A DNA stretch of 62,232 bases from assembly GCF_001435895.1 (NCBI RefSeq), contig NZ_AZFZ01000011.1:1-62232 (forward strand), written 5' to 3'. The DNA is from Lentilactobacillus parafarraginis DSM 18390 = JCM 14109. GTDB taxonomy: Bacteria; Bacillota; Bacilli; Lactobacillales; Lactobacillaceae. The position numbers and the translations under genes are program-made. The notes under the pieces are model-generated. The model saw only the letters and a program-made list of their open reading frames with translations. It was not told the DNA's origin and did not search any database. Shown here in pieces: positions 52,909 to 61,350 of the stretch (positions are counted from its first letter, which is position 1; the number at the start of each line of letters is the position of its first letter).

Positions 52909-55125
52909 TTAATTAACCGCCTTCACAATAAATAGTTGGGAAACGAAGTCCTTGGAATTCTGACCGTCTGCCAAAATCGTTGGGACAAAGTAGCCGGCGT
53001 TCATCAATTCATCGCCGTAATAAGTTTCTTGGTCGTCATTAACCCGGTACTGTTTATCCGGATCCAACCCAGTGAAATAAAAGCGGGTGTATGGGGCGTT
53101 TGGATGATTCAACAACTGGAAGCGGCTGGCGATTGCCTGATCCTGATGGGGATCGACAACCTCCCAGCTGATGATATTCCCCTGACCCTCAAAGGGACTG
53201 CTGAGACGATAAAGTTTGCCAAACTGAAAGAGGTGGCGGTACTGCTTATAAAAGGCGACTTGATCCTTCACCTGAGCCAGTTCTTCGGCGGTCATTTTAG
53301 TGACGTCCAGTTCATAACCAAACGCACCGTAGAAGGCGACCTCACCGCGGGTCTTCAATGACGTGATGCGACCGGTTTGGTCATTTGGAACCGCCGAAAC
53401 GTGGGCGCCCATCATTGATTGCGGATAACCGTAAGAAGTTCCATATTGGATTAACATCCGTTCGGCTGCATCGGTATCGTCGCTGGTCCAGGCTTGAGGA
53501 GCATAATACATCATCCCCAGGTCGAAGCGACCGCCGCCGGAAGCGCAGGATTCAAACAAGACGTTTGGATAAGCGGTTGTTAACCGTTGGTAAAGCTTGT
53601 AAACGCCTAAGATGTACCGGTGAGGCATTTCTAGCTGCTCATCGCTGGCCAGCTGAGAACCAAACATTTCGGTGATGTGACGGTTCATGTCCCATTTAAT
53701 ATAGTCTAAGTCCGCGGATTCAATCATGTGGCTCATGTGATCGTAGAGGTAGTCGATCACTTCCGGCCGAGTCATATCAAGCACAAATTGGTGCCGGCCA
53801 GGCGTTGGCGTTGATTTGGGTGCGTGAATCATCCAATCGGGATGGGTCCGGTAAAGGTCACTGTCGATTGAGATCATCTCCGGTTCAAACCAGAGGCCAA
53901 ATTTCATGCCCAAATTGTGAACCTGCTCGGCAAAGTGTTCGATGCCGTTTGGAAATTTCTTCTTGTCGACAAACCAGTCACCCAGGGACGTGTGATCGTC
54001 GTCACGATGACCAAACCACCCGTCATCGAGGACAAACATTTCAATGCCTAATTCATGAGCTTGATTGACAATCTTCATGAGTTTGGGCTCATCAAAATCA
54101 AAGTAGGTTGCTTCCCAATTATTAATGAGGATTGGCCGATCCTGTTCGGTGTACTTTGGGTTAACCAAATGGTGCATGTAGAAGGCGCCCATTTGCTGGG
54201 AAAGCTGGTTCATACCGGCGGTGGTGTAACTCAAAATGGCTTCAGGCGTTTGGAAAGTGGCTTGCGGGGCTAACTGCCAGGCAAACTCGTCCGGGTTGAT
54301 TCCCGTTAAAACGCGAGTGGTATCGTACTGGTCAACTTCGACTGAATCCAAGAAGTTGCCAGAGTAGACGAGATTAAAGCCGAAGACCGCGCCCGCCTGA
54401 TTCGTTGTATTGGGCCGGGCCAGCATCATAAACGGATTGTGCTGAGGACTTGAAGACGTCCGCAAACTGCTGACACTTTGAATTCCCGGCCGCAGATGAT
54501 TGCGGAAAAGATGCCGTTCGCGGGCCCAGGCACCAGAGAATTGGATCAAATCGTAATTGGAATCTGGTAGGTCCAGCTGCGCGCTTAATGCCCGGTTGAT
54601 GACAATGGTGTTATCGCCGGCGTTAACGAAGGTTGCGCTTTTCACAATCACGTCCTGATGGGGGAAAATACTGTAGTTGAGGTGCAGGGTGGCACCGCTA
54701 ATTTGGTCAACAAAGGCGATCACTAAGGTTTCAGCATCGTCGCCTGTATCATCAAAGGTTGATGGTAGGTAACTGAGGCGTTTTTTGCCGGCAATGATTT
54801 GGTAATGATCATAGTGAAATTCACTGATCCGGGCGCCGTTTTCCGTTGTCAGTTGAAAGGCCGGGTAGCGAAAATCACCCTTCCCAAGACTGCTGTATTC
54901 TGATTTGATTGTCGAGGTCTGAAAGTTGGGATCTTCTTCGCTGAGTGATGGGTTATCGGTGCGCCACTCCCGTGAAGTGAGGTTCGGGTAAGCTGATTGA
55001 ACGTGAATTCGGTTACCGTAGTAAATTTGGCCGGCCTCACCATTTTCCATGATTCGAAAAATGTAACTGGTGTGATCAGTTTGCAAGTGAAACGTGCTGC
55101 TTGTTTCATTAACGTGAATCGTCAT
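52909..55125 (-). CDS. GH36 alpha-galactosidase
   Basis: The 738-residue enzyme removes alpha-1,6-galactose from melibiose, raffinose and stachyose. Family 36 marks are WEATYFDFDE, LDDGWFGHRDDD, the nucleophile Asp479 in YIKWDMNRH and the acid/base Asp549 in WTSDDTDA, one residue off the AgaA numbering (478/548), plus SCASGGGRFDLGM. No signal peptide is present, so it acts inside the cell. ATG 55125 follows AAAGGATG; the longer frame would read through the promoter. No transporter lies next to it. Confidence 0.93.
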   Translation of the reverse strand: MTIHVNETSSTFHLQTDHTSYIFRIMENGEAGQIYYGNRIHVQSAYPNLTSREWRTDNPSLSEEDPNFQTSTIKSEYSSLGKGDFRYPAFQLTTENGARISEFHYDHYQIIAGKKRLSYLPSTFDDTGDDAETLVIAFVDQISGATLHLNYSIFPHQDVIVKSATFVNAGDNTIVINRALSAQLDLPDSNYDLIQFSGAWARERHLFRNHLRPGIQSVSSLRTSSSPQHNPFMMLARPNTTNQAGAVFGFNLVYSGNFLDSVEVDQYDTTRVLTGINPDEFAWQLAPQATFQTPEAILSYTTAGMNQLSQQMGAFYMHHLVNPKYTEQDRPILINNWEATYFDFDEPKLMKIVNQAHELGIEMFVLDDGWFGHRDDDHTSLGDWFVDKKKFPNGIEHFAEQVHNLGMKFGLWFEPEMISIDSDLYRTHPDWMIHAPKSTPTPGRHQFVLDMTRPEVIDYLYDHMSHMIESADLDYIKWDMNRHITEMFGSQLASDEQLEMPHRYILGVYKLYQRLTTAYPNVLFESCASGGGRFDLGMMYYAPQAWTSDDTDAAERMLIQYGTSYGYPQSMMGAHVSAVPNDQTGRITSLKTRGEVAFYGAFGYELDVTKMTAEELAQVKDQVAFYKQYRHLFQFGKLYRLSSPFEGQGNIISWEVVDPHQDQAIASRFQLLNHPNAPYTRFYFTGLDPDKQYRVNDDQETYYGDELMNAGYFVPTILADGQNSKDFVSQLFIVKAVN

Positions 55126-55165
55126 TGAAATCATCCTTTCAAAGTGAAGTGAGTTTCTATCTATA

Positions 55166-55180
55166 ATGTAACCGGTTACA
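55166..55180. promoter_or_regulatory. Palindromic cre/LacI-type operator of the GH36 gene
   Basis: TGTAACCGGTTACA is a perfect 14-bp palindrome and, with its flanking A, fits the cre consensus. It could bind CcpA or a LacI/GalR-type local regulator. It lies about 40 bp upstream of the alpha-galactosidase start, in the region shared with the divergent reductase. Confidence 0.65.
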
Positions 55181-55296
55181 GAAATAAACACAACCCACCG
55201 GCTCTTCTTTAATGGCCAGGAATGCCAATTCCTAGCGTTTTCAACGATTAAGCGCCATAATAGGATTACCAAAGACCAATACGAGGAGGCATTCGA

Positions 55297-56124
55297 ATGT
55301 CAATTCTGACTGAAACATATCAATTAAATAATGGAAATGAAATCCCTAAGGTGGGGTTTGGCACCTGGCAGATTCCCGGCGGCCAGCAGACCTATGCAGC
55401 CGTCAGTGCAGCGTTAAAAGCAGGCTATCGCCACATTGATACCGCTAAGGCCTATCACAATGAAGAAAGCGTTGGCCAGGCGATTTTTGACTCCGATGTC
55501 GACCGGGAGAACGTCTTCGTGACATCAAAACTCCCCGCCGAAACCAAGAGTTACGATGGGGTGATCAACGACTTTCGGTCGACGATGAAGGCCTTGGACT
55601 TTTCTTACCTGGACCTTTACCTGATCCATGCACCGTGGCCATGGGGTGAACGCGGTTCAACTAATTATGATGAAGCCAACGTTGAAGTTTGGCAGGCGAT
55701 GCAGGATATTTATGCCAGTGGTGAAGTCAAGGCCATCGGCGTCTCGAACTTCAATACCCACGACTTGCAGAATATTTTGGATCACGCTGACGTAAAGCCA
55801 GCCGTCAACCAAATTCGTTACTTTGCCGGCTACACGGAGCCGGAGATTACCAAATTCACCAAGGATCACGGGATTTTGGTTGAGGCCTATTCGCCGTTGG
55901 CCACCGGCGCGATTTTTGAAAATCAGGATGTTATTAAGATGGCGGATAAGTATCACGTCAGCGTTGCCCAATTAGCAATTAAATTTGTTCTTCAAAACGA
56001 CATTTTGCCGCTTCCAAAGGCGACGGATCCGGCCCACATTGAAAACAATACCAAGTTGGACTTTCAAATTGCCGCTGAAGATATGAAAAAGTTAGCTACT
56101 TTAAACGACAGCGATTTTGGCTAA
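55297..56124 (+). CDS. Aldo/keto reductase (2,5-diketogluconate reductase type)
   Basis: The 275-residue protein is a small AKR: GFGTWQIPGG, the HIDTAKAYHNEESVGQAI motif with Asp and Tyr, the VTSKL Lys, and the LIHAPWPWG His complete the catalytic tetrad; AIGVSNFNTHDL follows. It reduces aldehydes or ketones with NADPH. GAGGAGG precedes the ATG. Its stop overlaps that of a convergent TetR-type gene by 3 bp, so the pair may be linked. Confidence 0.88.
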   Translation: MSILTETYQLNNGNEIPKVGFGTWQIPGGQQTYAAVSAALKAGYRHIDTAKAYHNEESVGQAIFDSDVDRENVFVTSKLPAETKSYDGVINDFRSTMKALDFSYLDLYLIHAPWPWGERGSTNYDEANVEVWQAMQDIYASGEVKAIGVSNFNTHDLQNILDHADVKPAVNQIRYFAGYTEPEITKFTKDHGILVEAYSPLATGAIFENQDVIKMADKYHVSVAQLAIKFVLQNDILPLPKATDPAHIENNTKLDFQIAAEDMKKLATLNDSDFG

Positions 56125-56735
56125 GTGTTTGGCGACTGCTTCGCTAACTTTTCTGAGGGTTGGTAGGCTTTGATGCGGTTGGTCCTCAAAAGAAGCCCAT
56201 TGATCCCGTCATCAAGAAAGTAGCGCAGATGGGCAACTTCTTGGCTTAGCGGCAGGGGATCAGCGGCCGTTAAAAATCGTTTAAGCTCACTCAGAAGGGT
56301 GCGACTTAACAAACTTTGGAGAAATGAGCAGTAGTCGGTTGTTACCGGCAGCTGCTCTTTTTTGCTGAGATCATTGAAGATGTTGCCAACCATGTTGCTA
56401 ATGTGGTTGGCGATCACCTTTTCCGGGGCGTTTTGCTCGTCAATGGCGATTACTTTCCTGTAGAAGGCCCGATTATCTTGGAAGTAGGTCATCATTTTGA
56501 GCAGCGTTTGCGGCCAGTACCGATAAGAATTGCAGTATTTGACCGCTTCGTTGATCTCGGTGGTATAAATCCAGTCCAGGACATCATATTTATCATGAAA
56601 ATAGTCATAGAAACTCTGGCGCCGTAAATGAGCGGTCGCCATAATCGCTGTGACTGAGATTTGATCGAAAGGTTGGGTGACCACCAAAGTCTTCGTGGCT
56701 TGGGTGATTTCTGATTTGGTTCTTGAACTTGAGAT
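56121..56735 (-). CDS. TetR-family regulator with an apparent non-ATG start
   Basis: The product has the TetR HTH (PFDQISVTAIMATAHLRRQSFYDYFHDKYDVLDWIY) and a DhaS-like C-terminal region. The nearest canonical start, TTG at 56687, would remove helix 1 (RTKSEITQATKTLVV), which is encoded in frame upstream. AAGGGGG lies before an ATT at 56741 and an ATC at 56735, with 7-bp spacing to the ATC, and a stop precedes them. I place the start at the ATC: rare start codons are known, for example in infC. It may control the adjacent reductase. Confidence 0.7.
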   Translation of the reverse strand: MSSSRTKSEITQATKTLVVTQPFDQISVTAIMATAHLRRQSFYDYFHDKYDVLDWIYTTEINEAVKYCNSYRYWPQTLLKMMTYFQDNRAFYRKVIAIDEQNAPEKVIANHISNMVGNIFNDLSKKEQLPVTTDYCSFLQSLLSRTLLSELKRFLTAADPLPLSQEVAHLRYFLDDGINGLLLRTNRIKAYQPSEKLAKQSPNT

Positions 56736-56845
56736 GGGAATGCCCCCTTAGCAGGATGAATGGACAGTTTTCACGTATTGTCCGTGGTGGATGGTGAAAT
56801 AAGTGACTATCATAGACTTATCAAGTTAAAAAGGAGTCGATGACA

Positions 56846-57487
56846 ATGACAACTGTCTTAATTTTAGGGGCCAATGGCAAAATTGCCAAGTTGGCGGAAG
56901 CAGAATTACTGGCGCAGACGGCGGATCAGTTAAAGCTGTTTTTACGAAATGCTGATCGCCTCACCGTAACGGATGCCAGCCGGCAGCAGGTGATTGAAGG
57001 CGATGCTACCGATCCGGCTGCGCTGGTCAGTGCCATGGATCACGTCGATGTTGTCTACGCAAACCTTGCCGGCAAAAACATTGAGCAGCAGGCCAAAAGT
57101 GTTGTGACCGCAATGAATCAGGCCGGGGTTCAGCGGCTAATCTGGATTTCGACGTTAGGCATCTATGATGAGGTGCCAGGAAACTTTGGTAAATGGAACC
57201 ATAAGATGCTGGATGGCGGCTATTTGGAAACCTATGCCGCAGCGGCAAAGATCATCGAACAGTCGAACTTAAACTATACGATCGTCCGGCCAGCCTGGTT
57301 ATCCAATCGGGACATTGTGAGTTATGAAACGACGCGTAAGGGTGAGCCGTTTAAGGGGACCGAAGTTTCCCGAAAGAGCATTGCGGACTTTGTCGTGCAG
57401 CTGATTGCGGATCCCAATAAGGCTTCACGTCAGTCAATCGGGGTGAACCAACCAGGTACTGATGGGGATAAGCCGTCATTTTATTGA
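56846..57487 (+). CDS. NAD(P)-binding protein, atypical SDR (NmrA-like)
   Basis: The 213-residue protein has the Rossmann motif VLILGANGKIAKL, DVVYANLAGKN, and the region WISTLGIYDEVPGNFGKW, followed by YTIVRPAWL. This is the atypical SDR layout without a YxxxK pair in the usual place. Such proteins act as reductases or redox sensors. ATG 56846 is preferred over 56840 because of spacing from AAAGGAG. Confidence 0.82.
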   Translation: MTTVLILGANGKIAKLAEAELLAQTADQLKLFLRNADRLTVTDASRQQVIEGDATDPAALVSAMDHVDVVYANLAGKNIEQQAKSVVTAMNQAGVQRLIWISTLGIYDEVPGNFGKWNHKMLDGGYLETYAAAAKIIEQSNLNYTIVRPAWLSNRDIVSYETTRKGEPFKGTEVSRKSIADFVVQLIADPNKASRQSIGVNQPGTDGDKPSFY

Positions 57488-57508
57488 TTGCCAATAATTG
57501 AGAAAACC

Positions 57509-57545
57509 GTTACCTTAAACCATTTTAAGCTTGGTTTAAGGTAAC
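57509..57545 (+). terminator. Terminator
   Basis: GTTACCTTAAACCA and TGGTTTAAGGTAAC form a perfect stem followed by TATTTTATT. Confidence 0.8.
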
Positions 57546-57823
57546 TATTTTATTCTATGAGCATCAAATGTTCAGGGTGTTAAACATGATGATTTTTTCT
57601 GATACCCCTACTCCAAACGAAAATGTATTTGAAGATGCTAACCCTAATACCCCCACTCTGGACATTTCGGGATGATGCAAAGTTGCCATTCAGGATAGAA
57701 CTCAAAATTAACTCGCCCCTAGACAATTATTAACACCAATACTTTCTAACTGACATGCACACTCAACATTTTCCCACGATTAAGCCCTGAAAGGGGCTTT
57801 TTTTTACGGAAAAAAGCACCGTT
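57546..57823. other. Intergenic stretch
   Basis: About 280 bp without a supported gene. It holds a hairpin AAGCCC...GGGCTT with eight T near 57782-57806 (plus strand) and, at the right edge, the terminator of the DHA2 gene. A 29-residue frame at 57586 is noted but not trusted. Confidence 0.5.
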
Positions 57824-57844
57824 TCAGATTGAAACGTGTGCTTT
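57813..57844 (-). terminator. Terminator of the DHA2 exporter gene
   Basis: AAAGCAC...GTGCTTT with inner GTTTCA/TGAAAC forms a stem that overlaps the stop codon at 57824. On the reverse strand it ends in TTTTTT. Confidence 0.75.
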
Positions 57845-59269
57845 ATGAGACGTTGCAATTCGATTAGTCACCTGCGCCCGATGGTGATGGCTTACCGGCG
57901 GCTGGTGATGAGACGTGTAGAGCTTTGCGGAAACAAATAGCGCGATAATCAAGAAGAACAGACACATCGTAAAGCCGGATTGGATGCCCAATTGCTGATT
58001 GTGGGGATGACCGCTGAATACCTTGGTGGCAATGTTGATGGTGGCTACGATAATCGCGGTCCCAAATGAAGCGGCAATTTGCCGTAACGTATTAAAAGTT
58101 GCCACGCCGTCAGAAATCAGGTCGTTTGGCAATTTCGCCAATGCTTGGGTTTGGATGGGAATCAGAATTAGGACAAGGCCTAATTGGCGAATGGTTTGGC
58201 CCAGTGTCAGCATGGCCACCGAGGCGTTCACGTCAATGAACGCCTGCATGATCGTGCCGAAGCAGTCGATCAGAAGGCCAGCGGTGACAATGGTGCGGAC
58301 GGGGTACCGATCAAACAACCGGCCACTAATTGGCGACATGATACCGGTGAGACAGGCCCCCGGTAATAATGCCAGCCCTGAGATAATGGGGCTTTGATGC
58401 ATAATTGATTGAATCAACAGCGGCAGTAAAATCGTGTTGCCGTACATGGTTGCGACCACGAGACAGTTGAGGCCGGTGGCGGCGGTGAACTGTTTATGGT
58501 TAAAAACTGTCAGATTGACCAGTGGGTTTTGGGAATGTAACTGGGTTTTGATGAAAACCGTAATAAAGAGGGCCCCGAAAAGAAGCGGAATCAAGATGAT
58601 TGGGGATGTCAGCGGGTACTGGCCAACGTTGGAAAAACTCCACAGCAAACACAGTAAACCGAAGCTGACGGTGATTAGGCCGCCAAAGTTGAATTTGGGT
58701 TCGAACTTAGTCGGAATCTTGGGCAGAAAAATAATGGCTAATGCTAAATCCAGTAGGATAAATGGCAGCACCAGAATAAATAAGTAACGCCACGAAAAAT
58801 AGGAAAGAATGATTCCGGATAACGTTGGGCCGATAATTGGCGAAAAGTTAAATGCCAAGCCGACAATGCCCATGACGGCCCCCTTTTTGTCGGGATCAGC
58901 GTAACGAATCGCCAGGATATTGACCAGCGGCATCATCATGCCGGCGCCAATTGCCTGAATCATCCGGCCAACGATAACCATCAAGAAGTTTGGCGCGACC
59001 ATGCCAACCAGCGTTCCCAGCAGAAAAACCAGCAGGAAGCTAATGAATAGCGAGCGGAAGGTGAACTTCTTGGTGAGGTAGGCGCTCAGCGGGATCATCA
59101 TTGCATTGACCAGCACGTAGCCGTTACTAATCCACTGAACGGTTGATGAGTTAACGTGAAAGACATTCATAAAGGTTGGCAGGGCAACGTTCATAAGTGT
59201 TGAGCAGAGGATTCCGAAGAAAGCCCCCAGGACCATAATAAAGAGTGATTGTTTAATTTGTTTTGACAT
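57824..59269 (-). CDS. DHA2-family multidrug exporter (EmrB/QacA type)
   Basis: The 481-residue protein has about 14 predicted helices, the size and plan of DHA2 exporters, with VALPTFMNVFHVNSSTVQWISNGYVLVNAMMIPLSAYL (read in parts), GRMIQAIGAGMMMPL and GLAFNFSPIIGPTLSG (antiporter motif C). It is divergent from a MarR gene across a symmetric operator and is probably repressed by it. GGAAGG precedes the ATG. Confidence 0.88.
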   Translation of the reverse strand: MSKQIKQSLFIMVLGAFFGILCSTLMNVALPTFMNVFHVNSSTVQWISNGYVLVNAMMIPLSAYLTKKFTFRSLFISFLLVFLLGTLVGMVAPNFLMVIVGRMIQAIGAGMMMPLVNILAIRYADPDKKGAVMGIVGLAFNFSPIIGPTLSGIILSYFSWRYLFILVLPFILLDLALAIIFLPKIPTKFEPKFNFGGLITVSFGLLCLLWSFSNVGQYPLTSPIILIPLLFGALFITVFIKTQLHSQNPLVNLTVFNHKQFTAATGLNCLVVATMYGNTILLPLLIQSIMHQSPIISGLALLPGACLTGIMSPISGRLFDRYPVRTIVTAGLLIDCFGTIMQAFIDVNASVAMLTLGQTIRQLGLVLILIPIQTQALAKLPNDLISDGVATFNTLRQIAASFGTAIIVATINIATKVFSGHPHNQQLGIQSGFTMCLFFLIIALFVSAKLYTSHHQPPVSHHHRAQVTNRIATSHKAHVSI

Positions 59270-59293
59270 GAACGCGCCTTCCCCAATAATAAA

Positions 59294-59351
59294 TTAGTTG
59301 CTTAAGGCAACCTTAACAATTATAATGATGATGGTTGCCAAAGTCAACTAA
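59294..59351. promoter_or_regulatory. MarR operator with overlapping divergent promoters
   Basis: Two 19-bp arms (59294-59312 and 59333-59351) are inverted copies of TTAGTTG...GGCAACC with few mismatches. Between them lie overlapping -10s on both strands (TATAAT at 59321-59326 plus, TATAAT at 59324-59319 minus). Each has a -35 at 17 bp inside an arm: TTGCTT (59298-59303) for marR and TTGACT (59347-59342) for the exporter. MarR binding would block both. Confidence 0.75.
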
Positions 59352-59392
59352 CTATTAAAAGATGACTGTATTAAGAGAGCGTGGACAAATTC

Positions 59393-59839
59393 ATGACGTT
59401 AGACGCACAAACCATTAAACAAATTCGGGACTTTAATCGATTTTATACCAAGATATTGCACCTCACGGATCGCTACCATTTGGAAACCCAATTTACCCTG
59501 CTGGAATCGCGGATCTTAATTGAAATTGATCAGGGAATGACCAGCGCCAATCAGTTGGGGCAGTTTTTAAATCTGGATAAGGGCTACATGAGTCGAATTC
59601 TGCGGCGACTAAAAGACGATGATATTCTGGTTGAAAAGCCCCATGACCAGGACAAGCGGATTAAAGTGCTGAATTTGACGGCAAAGGGCGCGGAAATCTT
59701 GGCTGAAATTAACCAGCGAGCTGACAATCAGATCCAGACCATTTTTAAACGGATCCCGCCAAAGGACGTCGATCAAGTCGTCGCCAACATGGCCGCTATT
59801 CAGGCAACAATTCGGCGGTATCAGTCCGTGAGGGATTAA
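59393..59839 (+). CDS. MarR-family regulator
   Basis: The 148-residue protein has the MarR fold: an N-terminal helix (IKQIRDFNRFYTKIL), the winged HTH with TSANQLGQFLNLDKGYMSRILRRLKDDDILV and the wing EKPHDQDKRIKVLNLT, and a C-terminal dimer helix. It likely represses itself and the divergent DHA2 exporter until a ligand binds. A GTG at 59381 is an alternative start; neither has a strong ribosome binding site. Confidence 0.85.
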   Translation: MTLDAQTIKQIRDFNRFYTKILHLTDRYHLETQFTLLESRILIEIDQGMTSANQLGQFLNLDKGYMSRILRRLKDDDILVEKPHDQDKRIKVLNLTAKGAEILAEINQRADNQIQTIFKRIPPKDVDQVVANMAAIQATIRRYQSVRD

Positions 59840-59897
59840 TTCGGTAAGTGGATTGGATATTGAAATGAGCAATTCAATACTGAGTGAAGTGTCAGAG

Positions 59898-59930
59898 AAG
59901 GTCCACCGATAACCTGTCGGCGGCCTTTTT
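59898..59930 (+). terminator. Terminator after marR
   Basis: The GC-rich stem AAGG.CC.CCGA with TCGGCGGCCTT is followed by TTTTT. Confidence 0.65.
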
Positions 59931-59962
59931 GTGTGCCCTCAAGTTTCATTGTGAACGACTAG

Positions 59963-59980
59963 TTTAAAGCTTGGCTTAAG
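59963..59980 (+). repeat. Extra TTTAA/CTTAAG repeat
   Basis: TTTAA and CTTAAG occur 12 bp apart, like the promoter repeats downstream, but with no -10 after them. It may be an additional binding site 70 bp upstream of the first repeat promoter. Confidence 0.35.
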
Positions 59981-60032
59981 AATGTTAGCGTTTCTGTTAA
60001 GGAAAACCCGAATAATATCAAAACCATCCGAA

Positions 60033-60065
60033 TTTAAGTTTGGATTAAGCTGGTCTCGATAATCT
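60033..60065 (+). promoter_or_regulatory. Repeat promoter A (11-bp direct repeat)
   Basis: TTTAAG (60033-60038) and ATTAAG (60044-60049) lie 11 bp apart, one helical turn, followed by a -10-like TAATCT at 60060-60065. OmpR/PhoB-type response regulators bind such direct repeats in place of a -35. It drives the exported protein at 60195. Confidence 0.5.
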
Positions 60066-60194
60066 ATAGTCATTCCAAAACGAAAGGGGATGGCGATGAC
60101 TTAAGTCAGCAGGCCAACCAATTCAACCAGAATCAATTACGTGGAACCAGGAATTCCAAACCAAATCAATTAAATTAAAGGGAGATCATTATAT

Positions 60195-60941
60195 ATGACA
60201 TTAAAACAACTTCTATTTACTTCAGGCGCAGCATTGGCAATGTTTGGAACAACCACCTTATCAACGATCGTGGCAAACGCGGATACCGCTCCGGCAAAGA
60301 CGCAAACTACTGCGAGTGCGAATAAGGACCAGAATAGTCAAAATAAATCCCAAAACAACGCCAATAATAACAAAACTAATGATAACAAGGCCGCTAACCA
60401 ATCAGCTATCACCGCTAAAACGACCCCCGCTCAGAGCAACGCAAAGCAAAACGCGTCAGCGGCCAACTCAACTTCTCAAAAGAAAGATTCACCAGCTAAG
60501 ACGAACCCAACGACTAACAATGGTTCAGCTGCCTCAAACACCAATAAGGGTCAGTCAGCCAAAACTGATCCGGTAAAGACCACGCCAGCCAAAGCAGCTT
60601 CCGGCAACGCCACCAGCACGTCGGCCACCAGCTTTGATCAACGGGCACCGCGGTTAACTGGCACCACTTATAAGACCTATAACAAGGGATTAAGTGCTTC
60701 GGTAACGGCTGATAAAGATAACTCAACGCTGAATTACTCCGTCAAGACATTTGAATCAGACGGGACCGCTAGTAACAAGCCCGCTCAACTGAAAATTTAT
60801 AAGAATGGCGCCCTATACAAGACCATTAACGCTTCGTCCGGTTCAACCGATGGCTCACTGAAAGTTGATAAGGGCACGTATAGCCTGCGTGTTTACACCA
60901 GCGCATCCACTCATTATGCCGGCGGCCTTTCAATCAGTTAA
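60195..60941 (+). CDS. Exported low-complexity protein
   Basis: The 248-residue protein has a signal peptide (MTLKQLLFTSGAALAMFGTT, cut after ANA near residue 29), then about 115 residues rich in Asn, Ser, Lys, Thr and Ala without hydrophobic clusters, a likely wall-spanning spacer. The last 95 residues form a probable beta domain (TYKTYNKGLSASV, LKIYKNGALYKTI, SLRVYTSAS). No LPXTG anchor is present. The function is unknown. It follows repeat promoter A and a leader with a tiny MT reading frame behind AAAGGGG. Confidence 0.72.
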   Translation: MTLKQLLFTSGAALAMFGTTTLSTIVANADTAPAKTQTTASANKDQNSQNKSQNNANNNKTNDNKAANQSAITAKTTPAQSNAKQNASAANSTSQKKDSPAKTNPTTNNGSAASNTNKGQSAKTDPVKTTPAKAASGNATSTSATSFDQRAPRLTGTTYKTYNKGLSASVTADKDNSTLNYSVKTFESDGTASNKPAQLKIYKNGALYKTINASSGSTDGSLKVDKGTYSLRVYTSASTHYAGGLSIS

Positions 60942-60965
60942 TTAAAAGGCAAAAAATTGATGGAA

Positions 60966-60998
60966 TTTAAGCTTCGATTAAGCTCCGATCGATATGAT
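60966..60998 (+). promoter_or_regulatory. Repeat promoter B (11-bp direct repeat)
   Basis: TTTAAG (60966-60971), ATTAAG (60977-60982) and the -10 TATGAT (60993-60998) have the same spacing as promoter A, and about 30 of 42 positions around them agree. The transcript would cover the small ORFs at 61093 and 61294. Confidence 0.5.
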
Positions 60999-61092
60999 AG
61001 GGACAATCAAAAAGGGTTAACCCAACCAAGCCACTGACAGGCATTGGTGGAGGCCCCGGATGATGATCTGAAAATGTGAAAGGAATGATTAG

Positions 61093-61221
61093 TTGGTGAC
61101 AATTAAAACCAGTAAGCAAATAAATCAGAATCCAAATTTAAGATTGACACACAGCAAGCCGTTTAAGTACGACACGCAGAACCTGCCGCATTTTCGAATC
61201 GTGGTCTGGAGCTGCTACTAA
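61093..61221 (+). CDS. Candidate small ORF, 42 residues
   Basis: A TTG at 61093 (or GTG at 61096) follows AAAGGA with 8-bp spacing and encodes a basic peptide ending HFRIVVWSCY. It has no membrane helix or leader motif that I recognise. It lies about 95 bp downstream of repeat promoter B. The length could arise by chance, so the call rests on the ribosome binding site and position. Confidence 0.3.
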   Translation: MVTIKTSKQINQNPNLRLTHSKPFKYDTQNLPHFRIVVWSCY

Positions 61222-61293
61222 TCAAGTGAGCAATTGAGTTAACTCAGATCGAGAGCTGAGACTCATTTTGAAGCCAACGAAAGGAGTGATGCG

Positions 61294-61350
61294 ATGCCTA
61301 ACCCGCGTGCAGCAGTGCACGAAAGTAATTCACCCTCAAATAATGACTAA
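61294..61350 (+). CDS. Candidate small ORF, 18 residues
   Basis: A perfect AAAGGAG (61280-61286) precedes an ATG at 61294 by 7 bp; the frame reads MPNPRAAVHESNSPSNND. A similar site, AAAGGGG then ATG after 6 bp, precedes a two-codon frame in the leader of the exported protein. It may be a regulatory leader peptide or a false ORF. Confidence 0.25.
   Translation: MPNPRAAVHESNSPSNND

Noticed and set aside
57586-57675. 29-residue frame starting MMIFSDTPTP
   Set aside because: A weak AGGGTG lies upstream, but there is no promoter, conservation or recognisable feature, and the composition is not convincing.
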